This document shows, piece by piece, positions 47,868 through 55,156 of a stretch of DNA of 64,000 nucleotides. Position 1 is the first letter of the stretch, and the number at the start of each line of letters is the position of its first letter. This DNA comes from G963701675 sp963701675 (GTDB lineage: Bacteria > Planctomycetota > Planctomycetia > Gemmatales > Gemmataceae), in the NCBI GenBank assembly GCA_963701675.1, contig OY969623.1:744001-808000 (forward strand), in the 5' to 3' direction. The notes beneath the pieces were generated by a model. The model saw nothing but the letters and a program-made list of their open reading frames with translations, was not told where the DNA came from and did no database searches. The position numbers were made by a program, and so were the translations under genes.

Positions 47868-48015
47868 CACCTACACCGCACGTCAGCAGACGCTGCATTG
47901 CGCCGCCAACCCTGTTTCTCCATTTTTGGGAATCCTCAACCGGGGCACCACGGAATGGTTACGGATGTCACCGCAAGTTCGGTATGAGTCCGACCTTACA
48001 CCCTGCATTTCGCGT

Positions 48016-48045
48016 TTGACTTGGCCGCGCGAATCGTGTTATCCT
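48016..48045 (+). promoter_or_regulatory. Candidate housekeeping promoter
   Basis: TTGACT (48016-48021) and TATCCT (48040-48045) with an 18-base spacer, about 30 bases upstream of the ATG at 48076. This is a good -35 and a moderate -10 match. Confidence 0.45.
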
Positions 48046-48075
48046 TCCCCGCCCAAAACGGGAAAGGAGGCCCCG

Positions 48076-48309
48076 ATGGTGGATATTGCCAAACACTTGC
48101 AAATCGGTCAGACGGTGCGGCTCGAGATGGTGGGAAGCGTGTACCAGATCACGCCGGTGCTTGATCAAGCGGGCTTGGCCGTGCTGGCCGTCGGGGCGGA
48201 TTATGTTGTCCTCGGTGATGACGAAAACGGGGTTCGAACCAGAATTCCGAGTCACTTCCTCAAGTTCGCCGAGGTTGCGCCGGTCGAAGTGATCCCGGAA
48301 GCCGCGTGA
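48076..48309 (+). CDS. Small conserved protein of unknown function
   Basis: 77 residues starting at the ATG after an AAAGGAGG ribosome site, one of the best in the window; the longer ORF upstream is rejected. The sequence is beta-rich (IGQTVRLEMVGSVYQITPVL ... ADYVVLGDDENGVRTRIPSHF LK) and could be a small SH3-like or Sm-like barrel. There are no Cys or catalytic motifs. Its last 50 bases overlap the 3' end of the convergent STAS gene. A promoter-like pair lies directly upstream, so it is probably well expressed. Confidence 0.65.
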   Translation: MVDIAKHLQIGQTVRLEMVGSVYQITPVLDQAGLAVLAVGADYVVLGDDENGVRTRIPSHFLKFAEVAPVEVIPEAA

Positions 48310-48658
48310 TCCTTGAGCGCCTATTCGTTTGAGGGCGCAGATCAAACACATCATCCAGGCCGGTGGCCTGAAAAACCTCTTCCAGTTGGGGAGCGAGATG
48401 GCATAGGCTGATTTCGATTCCGTGCTTCTTGGCTTTCCGATGCAGTGAGAGCATGGCACCCAATGCCGCGCTCGAGACAAACTTGACGTTGCCGAAGTCC
48501 AACAACAGCCGGCCCTGTGCCGGTGGCTCCACAAGCTCGGCGACCTGCTTCTTGATGATCCAGGTATTCTTCTCGTCGAGCAGTGGGTCGTGGAACTTCA
48601 CCACCATCATTCCGTCCCGCTCTTCCGTATCGAAACGGCGCTGAGGTGTCGGTGCCAT
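48260..48658 (-). CDS. STAS-domain anti-sigma factor antagonist-like protein
   Basis: 132 residues from ATG 48658 (GAGG six bases upstream). STAS fold: MMVVKFHDPLLDEKNTWIIK, KQVAELVEPPAQGRLLLDFG, NVKFVSSAALGAMLSLHRKA. The Ser in VSSAALG is at the position phosphorylated in SpoIIAA/RsbV-type antagonists. Helix and strand KKHGIEISLCHLAPQLEEVF then QATGLDDVFDL complete the domain. The final Arg-rich residues overlapping the neighbouring gene are unusual. It is likely a partner-switching regulator; no RsbW-type kinase is in the window. Confidence 0.8.
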   Translation of the reverse strand: MAPTPQRRFDTEERDGMMVVKFHDPLLDEKNTWIIKKQVAELVEPPAQGRLLLDFGNVKFVSSAALGAMLSLHRKAKKHGIEISLCHLAPQLEEVFQATGLDDVFDLRPQTNRRSRITRLPGSLRPAQPRRT

Positions 48659-48904
48659 AAGTCGCCTCGGTTTAACCAGCCACGCCATATATGGCGCGGT
48701 CTAAGTCATGTTTCTTGTGGCACTCTATGGAACGCCTTGCTCGGCGAACAGCTTACGACCGATAGTCGCAAACGCCCGACTTTTTTCGGATTCCGTGGCG
48801 GATGAGTGGCGCCCGTTCGACTTCCCTTTACGAAGACCTACCATGGCGGCTTCGGACGGTCGCCACACCCACCAAGCATGGAGGCCCAACCTGCCGAACC
48901 TGCC

Positions 48905-49618
48905 ATGAGCACCTTGTGCGCACACGCCTTGCCGACTGAACAGCAGACGCAAACGGACAAACGTCAGTCGAGGAGATTCCGCTGCAACCTCGACATCGTC
49001 TGTAAGCTGCGGAGCGAGCCAAGCAGCGCCGATTTGGCGGTCGCGCGAATCCGCAATCTCTCCGCGACGGGAGTGTGTTTGGTTTTGGATCGGCCGTTCG
49101 AGCCGCGCTCGTTTATTCACTTAGAATTAGCGCACCGGTGGCGCCATACGGTGTGTCACAATTCCGTTCGAGTGGTGTATGTGATCCGTCGTTGCAACGG
49201 TATGTACCTTGTGGGCGGTGCCTTCGAACGCCCGTTAACGTCCGAAGAGGCGGCGGAACTACTTCCGCGGAATTGCGAGGAGTTGGAGACCGAGCAGGTC
49301 GGCGATGCCATCGTCGCCAAGTTCCCCGAATACAGTCGGCTCAACGAGCGCGCCATTCAAACGGTCGATGAGCAACTGGATGCCATTGCCCAGGAATGGG
49401 GAGACCGACCCGTAATCCTCGACCTACAACGCGTGGCCGGGCTGAATAGTTCGATGATTCGGCAGTTGGTGACATTCAACCGGCGTCTGGCCCAGTCCGG
49501 TGGGCGACTGGCGCTTTGCTCCGCGACGCCCGATGTCAGCAATTTGCTGAATAAGACCCGGCTCAACACTGTACTCAGCGTGTATTCCACCGAGAAGGAT
49601 GCGCTAGAAGCCTCGTGA
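48905..49618 (+). CDS. PilZ-STAS fusion protein
   Basis: The start is uncertain: Met at 48905 is used; ATG 48878 and a GTG at 48806 are in frame, none with a good ribosome site. From 48905 the protein has 237 residues. Residues about 15-120 form a PilZ-like domain: QSRRFRCNLDIVCKL, RIRNLSATGVCLVLDRPF, then strands ending LVGGAFERPL; the RxxxR and (D/N)xSxxG c-di-GMP contacts are represented by RRFRC and NLSATG. Residues about 135-237 are a STAS domain: AIVAKFPEYSRLNERAIQTV, VILDLQRVAGLNSSMIRQLV, LALCSATPDVSNLLNKTRLN. The Ser-Ser after LN is the candidate phosphosite. It could link c-di-GMP to a partner switch. It is divergent from a STAS gene and followed by a receiver gene. Confidence 0.7.
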   Translation: MSTLCAHALPTEQQTQTDKRQSRRFRCNLDIVCKLRSEPSSADLAVARIRNLSATGVCLVLDRPFEPRSFIHLELAHRWRHTVCHNSVRVVYVIRRCNGMYLVGGAFERPLTSEEAAELLPRNCEELETEQVGDAIVAKFPEYSRLNERAIQTVDEQLDAIAQEWGDRPVILDLQRVAGLNSSMIRQLVTFNRRLAQSGGRLALCSATPDVSNLLNKTRLNTVLSVYSTEKDALEAS

Positions 49619-49652
49619 ATCCAGCCACGCCTCGACGAGCGTACTACCTGCC

Positions 49653-50027
49653 ATGATGGAAAATCCAAAGAGTCGAACCCTGCTCATCGTCGAACACCAG
49701 GCGATCACGCGCGAGGCGTTGGCAAACGTCTTTCGCAGCGAAGGCTATCACGTGGTGACGGCCGCCGATAGTCAGGAGGCGCTCAACTACTTACGCGGAC
49801 CGGCGCCGCCGAGCGTGGTCTTGCTGGACTTGCGGGAGGCAAGTGGGGACAGTAGTGGCTTTTTGGAAACGCGCCAACGCGACGAGTTTCTCGCGTCGAT
49901 ACCCCTTGTGATCATGACGGAAGGCCCGGTTGATGCGAAATGGCTTGCGGCCCCTAAGGTCGCGGGATCCTTTCGAAAGCCGGTGCCGATCGATCCGCTG
50001 TTGTCACTCGTACGTCAGGTCGAGTAA
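49653..50027 (+). CDS. Single-domain response regulator receiver, atypical
   Basis: 124 residues, receiver domain only: TLLIVEHQAITREALANVFR, VVTAADSQEALNYL, VVLLDLREASG (phospho-acceptor Asp59), IPLVIMTEG (Thr89) and FRKPV (Lys109). The acidic pair normally found after strand one (DD or ED) is Glu14-His15, so the Mg site is altered and phosphorylation may be weak or absent. It starts 35 bases after the PilZ-STAS gene and probably belongs to the same transcript, which ends at the strong terminator downstream. Confidence 0.82.
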   Translation: MMENPKSRTLLIVEHQAITREALANVFRSEGYHVVTAADSQEALNYLRGPAPPSVVLLDLREASGDSSGFLETRQRDEFLASIPLVIMTEGPVDAKWLAAPKVAGSFRKPVPIDPLLSLVRQVE

Positions 50028-50063
50028 CGATTACCCAACACACGTTGAACCACGGACGGAACT

Positions 50064-50096
50064 GCCTGGAAGATGTCCCCCCTTCCAGGCTTTTTT
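50064..50096 (+). terminator. Rho-independent terminator of the PilZ-STAS/receiver operon
   Basis: Stem GCCTGGAAG / CTTCCAGGC with a 9-base loop followed by TTTTTT, about 37 bases after the receiver stop. Confidence 0.88.
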
Positions 50097-50306
50097 ATTC
50101 TCATTTTTTTTCGCCTGTCACTTGGCGACTCATTTTTCTTTCACTATTTTCTGTCCTTAAGTCAAAAGTGACGCCGGATATCTTGTCCAGTCTTGCACAC
50201 TTCCCCAACGTCCGCAGACTGCGACCCGGTGCACCCTAGGCTCGTAGCCCATCTCGGCTCGCTCTAAGCCCAGAGGTTTCGCCTCAACCCATCTCTTTCG
50301 CTAGGA

Positions 50307-51750
50307 GTGCGTGCAGTGTCCAAGTTCAACTCGCTTCGGTTGGAGTCGCTGGAGTCTCGTGTGGTTCCGACGACGTACGAGGTCGGACCAGGAATGGCCT
50401 ACGGCGATTTGTGGCAGGTGCCCTGGATCAATGTCGGCGCCGGCGACACCGTCATGGTTCATTGGCGACACGAACCGTATCACTCGAAGATCGGTGTGAA
50501 TCGCGGTGGAACACCGCAAGAACCGCTCCGCATCATCGGCGTGAGTAGTGAATTCGGCCTCAAACCGAAGATCGACGCCGCCGATGCCATTGAGAATCCG
50601 AGTGCCGCCTACTACAACGGCGCCGTCGCGCGCGACGGTATTTTCTCGGTGATCCCCAGCAACGGAACCTACAAAGTAACCGACGTTTTCATCGAGAACT
50701 TGGAGCTTTTCAACGCCCGGCGCGAGAACAAATTCACCGACGCCAAGGGAGTGATCCAAGGTTACGATTGGGGGACAACCGCTGTCGCGATCTGGCATGC
50801 GGACCGCATCGTCGTGCGAAACTGCCTGATTCACGACAACGAGAATGGCATCTTCGGCAAGTACGATATCTACAACCCAACCAACGGCACGATGGACGAC
50901 ATCGTCATTTCCCACAACGAGATTCGCAACAACGGCATTCCCGGAAGCACGCACTATCACAACACGTATCTGGAAGGTTGGCGGACCGTCTATCAGTTCA
51001 ACACCTACAGCGACGCGGTGAGTGCGATGTTGAAGGATCGTTCCGCAGCGCCGGTCATCCGCTATAACCGATTCGAAGGAAAGGCGGCACGGATGCTGGA
51101 CCTGGTGGAACCGGATGAGAACCCGGCTCTCTTGGCGAAGCCCGACTTCGGACACGAATGGGTCTACGGCAACATGATCATCCGGCCGGAAGGGGCCCCG
51201 TGCGCTGCGCCGGTCAATTTCGGCTTTGACATCGACAAGGCGAACGAGCAAAAGCACCTGTACTTTTTCAACAACACCGTCATCAGCGTCAACGATCGCG
51301 AGAACGCCGGATGCTGGTACCAGTATTGGTTCAAGACGGGAGGACCCATTTCGGAAGGGCACGACGAGACTATCCACGCCTACAACAACATCTTTTACAT
51401 CTACTCGCCGAACCCCAAACACTTCCCCGGCGACGTTTACATGGTGAGCGGCAACGGGAATCTAGACCTCGGCACCAACTGGGCGAACAAATGGTTGCAA
51501 CGGGGATTTCCGTCAATCATGACCGGCTGGTCGAATTTGATTCTCGGCTTCGATCCCGGATTCACTAACGAGCGCGCCGAGGACTTTCGGCTGAGTGCGA
51601 ATTCTCCGTGCATCGATCAATCGGCCATCCTGCCGTCGTGGGCCTTCGGCCACCGAATCGGCTGGCAGTGGAACCCGCTGACAAACCAATGGGTCCGCCG
51701 CAGCGGGGCCGATCAGACTCGGCGGAATCGAACTCATCGGACCGCGGTAG
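50307..51750 (+). CDS. LEPR-XLL right-handed beta-helix protein (frameshift near the end)
   Basis: An N-terminal motif LRLESLESRVVPTT (about 10-23) of LEPR-XLL type leads directly into a parallel beta-helix domain: ITDVFIENLELF-like coils, IVVRNCLIHDNENGIFGKYD, DIVISHNEIRNNGIPG and HLYFFNNTVISVND. This is the fold of pectate lyases and other polysaccharide-active proteins. As read, the frame continues to 51875 through an Arg-rich tail that overlaps a palindromic element. Removing one base near 51717 instead gives DQLGGIELIGPR and a stop at 51748-51750, 480 residues, a more natural end. AGGAG precedes the start. Surface carbohydrate binding or cleavage is likely. Confidence 0.75.
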
Positions 51751-51768
51751 GATGTTTGCGCAACGGTC

Positions 51769-51834
51769 GGCGAGCGTGGGGTGTCAACCCCATGTGCGAT
51801 GGCGGCTTCAGGGCGTTAACACGCCCCGCTCGCC
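51769..51834. repeat. Imperfect palindromic element
   Basis: GGCGAGCGTGGGGTGT (51769-51784) pairs with ACACGCCCCGCTCGCC (51819-51834) at 14 of 16 positions; smaller hairpins (GGGGT/ACCCC and GGGCGTT/AACACGCCC) lie inside. It follows the corrected stop of the beta-helix gene and is probably a dispersed repeat. Confidence 0.55.
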
Positions 51835-51868
51835 CGAAGTCCGTTGACATGGAGGGACAATTAACCCT

Positions 51869-51921
51869 AACCTAAACGATTGAAGGAATCGATGCCTGAC
51901 GATTCCTTCGTCGGTTAGGTT
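51869..51921 (+). promoter_or_regulatory. Interrupted stem-loop in the phosphofructokinase leader
   Basis: Inner stem GAAGGAATCG (51882-51891) / CGATTCCTTC (51900-51909) with an 8-base loop; outer stem AACCTAA (51869-51875) / TTAGGTT (51915-51921). It starts 34 bases before the ATG at 51955. It may end the upstream transcript (no U tract) or act in the leader of the phosphofructokinase mRNA. Confidence 0.4.
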
Positions 51922-51954
51922 GCACGGGGGTTTCAGGTTTCGGAATTATCAAGG

Positions 51955-53301
51955 ATGCGTATGCCAAGTAATCCAGCCGCGGGAAAATTGGCCCTCGTTG
52001 TCGGCGGCGGACCGGCGCCCGGAATCAACGGCGTTATTAGCTCGGTGACGATTGAGGCCGTGAACCACGGCATTGACGTCATCGGGCTTTATGACGGCTT
52101 CAAATGGTTGGTGCGCGGTGATATCACGCATCAGCGGGCGCTCACCATCGCCGACGCCAAGGGGATTCATCTGACCGGTGGTTCCGTACTGGGCACGTCG
52201 CGAACGAATCCGACCAAATCCGACGCTGAAATGAAGAATGTTCTCGATTCATTGCAGCGACTCGGCGTCCGGCAATTAGTCACTATCGGCGGCGACGATA
52301 CGGCATTTTCCGCGAGCAAGGTCTATGCCCGGGCCGGCGGCACCATCCGAGCGGCCCATGTGCCCAAGACCATCGACAACGATCTCATGCTACCCGGCTC
52401 GGCGCCGACGTTCGGCTTCGAGACAGCGCGCCACGTCGGTGTCGGCATTGTCCGCAACTTGACATCCGATGCCCGAACGACATCCCGCTGGTACCTCATC
52501 GTGAGCATGGGACGAGCCGCGGGGCATCTGGCGCTGGGGATCGGCAAGGCGGCGGCGGCAACACTCACGATTATTCCCGAAGAGTATCGTGGCCGGCGAC
52601 CGGTCGCCCTCGACGAACTGTGCGATACGATCATCGGATCGATCATCAAGCGACGTGCCCGCGACCTGCACTACGGCGTTGTCGTGCTTGCCGAAGGACT
52701 CATCGAAAGCGTCGGTGAAGAAGGGCTGTTGCAAAGCATGGATGAAGGCACGCTGGGGCTATACGGCAAGCTCAAGCGGGATCCGCACGGCCATCTAAGA
52801 CTCGGCGAGATTGAGTTCGGCCGAATGGTCCGCGATCGCCTTTCCTATCGACTCCAGGAACTGAACCTGCAAATGTCGCTCATCGACAAAGATCTGGGAT
52901 ACGAGCTCCGCAGTGCCGACCCGATACCTTTCGACGCCGAGTATACCCGCGACCTTGGGTATGGCGCCGTCAAGTTCCTCATGTCTGACTTGTCTGCACG
53001 ATTCGGCGCCGTGATCAGTTTCGTGGGCGGGCGGATGTTGCCATCGCCCTTTGAGCAAATGATTGACCCAACCACGGGACGAATGCACGTTCGCCGAGTG
53101 GACATCAACGGTGAGGGGTATGAGTGTGCCCGTCGTTACATGATCCGTCTGGAGCGCGACGATTTCGAAACGGCAGCGAACCTCGAGAAGCTCGCCGCAT
53201 CCGTGGAAATGACGCCCAAGGCGTTTCGCGACCGCTTCGGCTACGTCGTCGGCATCGGCGATCCACCGCCGCACCCGACGATCACGGTAAGTGGAAGTTA
53301 A
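51955..53301 (+). CDS. 6-phosphofructokinase, PPi-type active site
   Basis: 448 residues of the PFKA superfamily, converting fructose-6-phosphate to fructose-1,6-bisphosphate. GGGPAPGINGVISS is the N-terminal loop, IGGDDTAFSA (112-120) the phosphoryl-donor site and PKTIDNDL (137-144) the catalytic Asp. EGYECARRYMIRLE lies near the C-terminus. GGDD rather than GGDG after the strand is the known discriminator for pyrophosphate-dependent enzymes, so this is likely Pfp-type and reversible. The longer N- and C-terminal parts agree. Met1 or Met3 could be the start. Confidence 0.88.
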   Translation: MRMPSNPAAGKLALVVGGGPAPGINGVISSVTIEAVNHGIDVIGLYDGFKWLVRGDITHQRALTIADAKGIHLTGGSVLGTSRTNPTKSDAEMKNVLDSLQRLGVRQLVTIGGDDTAFSASKVYARAGGTIRAAHVPKTIDNDLMLPGSAPTFGFETARHVGVGIVRNLTSDARTTSRWYLIVSMGRAAGHLALGIGKAAAATLTIIPEEYRGRRPVALDELCDTIIGSIIKRRARDLHYGVVVLAEGLIESVGEEGLLQSMDEGTLGLYGKLKRDPHGHLRLGEIEFGRMVRDRLSYRLQELNLQMSLIDKDLGYELRSADPIPFDAEYTRDLGYGAVKFLMSDLSARFGAVISFVGGRMLPSPFEQMIDPTTGRMHVRRVDINGEGYECARRYMIRLERDDFETAANLEKLAASVEMTPKAFRDRFGYVVGIGDPPPHPTITVSGS

Positions 53302-53326
53302 TGGTTCGTTGCAGGGGAGGTGAATC

Positions 53327-53992
53327 GTGACGACGCTACTATACGAAGACGCTGAAGTGCAGATTCCCGGTTGGGTCGTTGACCATAAGTCCTTTCGCCG
53401 TTGGATCGGCACCGATGAGTTTCCTGAACAGGGCCGGATTTGCTTCCTCAATGGAGAGGTGTGGGTCGATATGAGTGGAGAGGAGCTGTTCAGCCATAAC
53501 CAGGTGAAGACGGAGTTTACAGCGGTCCTTTATGGCCTCGTGAAGTCAAAAAAACTGGGGCGGTACTGCGGCGACGGCATGCTCTTGAGCAACGTTCCAG
53601 CAAACATTACGGCGGGACCCGACGGCGTATTTTTCACGCATGAACGTCGGCGAACCGGCCGTCTTCGGCTGAGAAAGAGTGAAAAGAAAGGCTATATCGA
53701 ACTCGTTGGTGCGCCAGATATGGTTCTCGAAGTCGTCAGTCCGAGTTCCGTCAAAAAGGACACGGTCATTCTACGACAAGCCTACTGGGAATGCGGCATT
53801 CCCGAATACTGGCTGGTTGACGCCCGGCGTGATCCGCTTCGATTCGATATCCTACGTCGCTCACGTCGTGGCTATGTCGCGGCCCGAACCGTAGAGGGCT
53901 GGGTGCGGTCTAACGTATTCACAAAGGAATTTCGTTTTACTCAACAAACAGATGATTCGGGTGAACCGGAGTACTCGCTCGACGTTCGTTAG
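53327..53992 (+). CDS. Uma2 family (DUF820) endonuclease-like protein
   Basis: 221 residues of the Uma2 family, a PD-(D/E)XK-like fold abundant in Planctomycetes and Cyanobacteria. Typical parts: GRICFLNGEVWVDMSGEELF (SHNQVK), the conserved GPDGVFFTHERRR, APDMVLEVVSPSSVKKDTVI and YWECGIPEYWLVDARRDPLR FDI. Putative catalytic Asp and Glu are in GPDG and LEVVS. The biological role is unknown. It starts 25 bases after the phosphofructokinase gene behind a GGGGAGG site. Confidence 0.9.
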   Translation: MTTLLYEDAEVQIPGWVVDHKSFRRWIGTDEFPEQGRICFLNGEVWVDMSGEELFSHNQVKTEFTAVLYGLVKSKKLGRYCGDGMLLSNVPANITAGPDGVFFTHERRRTGRLRLRKSEKKGYIELVGAPDMVLEVVSPSSVKKDTVILRQAYWECGIPEYWLVDARRDPLRFDILRRSRRGYVAARTVEGWVRSNVFTKEFRFTQQTDDSGEPEYSLDVR

Positions 53993-54237
53993 TACGTTGC
54001 CATCTTGATTCGCGCTCGCCAAGTCCCTCCACGCGCACCTGGTTGCTGACATCCACGCAGAGTTCCGCGCGGCGCCTCGCCCGAAATGCATAAACGAGGC
54101 AATCTAGAGCAAGGGCGTAACCAGAACCCATCGCGCTTGCCGGTTATAGGGGTAATGGCACGAAGCTTGCTTTCTCCGCTACTCCGGTTGTAGTGGCGAC
54201 CACGCCGCAACGTGGACAAAATATAGGGAGTGGTGCT

Positions 54238-54471
54238 ATGGACCCAGTCGTCGTGTCAGCTCAATTTGCGGCCTACACATGGTACTCTGAGGGCAAGGAT
54301 AAGACGCCTGAAACGGAGGCGGCGGCCAACGAATTTGCAAGGACCAACTGGGAGTCGTTTCTTCCGTGCGCCCATAAAGGCCTTGGCCGACTTCTGTTGC
54401 GTCTCGCGCGTCGCGGTAGGGCCACCACCCTGCGGAAGCCACGGCTGCGCACCGCCTTGTGCCATGTATAA
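54238..54471 (+). CDS. Small protein, hypothetical
   Basis: 77 residues from ATG 54238 (AGGGAG seven bases upstream). The first half, MDPVVVSAQFAAYTWYSEGK then ANEFARTNWESFLPCAHKGL GRLLLRLA, looks like a real conserved helical protein. The last 20 residues are Arg-rich and low in character, so the natural end may lie in another frame (possible +1 shift near 54405). No known domain. Confidence 0.45.
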   Translation: MDPVVVSAQFAAYTWYSEGKDKTPETEAAANEFARTNWESFLPCAHKGLGRLLLRLARRGRATTLRKPRLRTALCHV

Positions 54472-54537
54472 CTCAACCGATCGCGGCCCTTCATCATCCG
54501 ACATCTTTTGAACAACCCCTGGGCCGCGGTCGTTCTT

Positions 54538-55095
54538 TCAACATTCCTTGCTACTCAAACAGCGCCTTAGGTTTTGCAAGCCTCGATGCAATAATCCGGC
54601 GACCGCCGGCTTCGTCGTCACCAGTTCCTTCGCAATCTTCTCCAGCGGCCAGCCTTTGAGGTGATGGAGCTCTACCGCACGGCGTTGGTTTTCCGGCAAT
54701 GCTGCCAGTGCGTTCGCCATGCGCAAGAGTTGTTCGTCACGGTCGACGCGCTCGCTCGGCGACGACTGCTCCGCCGCGAGGAACGCCTCAAATCGGGAAG
54801 ACGATTGTTCCAGTGCCGCCTCGAGAGAGCGTTCCCGGTGCACATCGCGTTTGCCGGCAGTGAGTTTGCGAACTTCGTCGGCGAGGTTGTTGATGAGGAT
54901 CCGCCGCAGCCAAGCGGCGCGTTGTGTTTCGGTCTCCGCCCGGAGATGAGCGGCTGCCCGGTGTGCCTCAACCAATGAAACTTGCACGATACCTGAAACG
55001 TCGATCTTACCTTGCAGGTGCGGTGCGACCTGAAGGCGGGCGAGAAGCGAAAGGTATTCGCGATAGCGCTCGAAACTTCCACCCGCGTAATACAT
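54538..55095 (-). CDS. ECF-type RNA polymerase sigma factor
   Basis: 185 residues of the planctomycete ECF group. Region 2: YLSLLARLQVAPHLQGKIDV, SGIVQVSLVEAHRAAAHLRA and WLRRILINNLADEVRKLTAG. Region 4: RMANALAALPENQRRAVELH HLKGWPLEKIAKELVTTKPA with VAGLLHRGLQNLRR, a clear helix-turn-helix. It lies 61 bases downstream of the WD40-kinase gene on the same strand; such kinase/ECF pairs are common in Planctomycetes, and the kinase may control the sigma factor, which is inference here. Confidence 0.9.
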   Translation of the reverse strand: MYYAGGSFERYREYLSLLARLQVAPHLQGKIDVSGIVQVSLVEAHRAAAHLRAETETQRAAWLRRILINNLADEVRKLTAGKRDVHRERSLEAALEQSSSRFEAFLAAEQSSPSERVDRDEQLLRMANALAALPENQRRAVELHHLKGWPLEKIAKELVTTKPAVAGLLHRGLQNLRRCLSSKEC

Positions 55096-55156
55096 ACATC
55101 CCTCGACGTCCTAGGGCGACGACGATAAGTCGCCAATTCGCATGGCTTCAACTGGT

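Noticed and set aside
47785..48075. Upstream extension of the 77-residue protein gene
   Set aside because: It overlaps scpB and a promoter-like pair; the AAAGGAGG site fixes the start at 48076.
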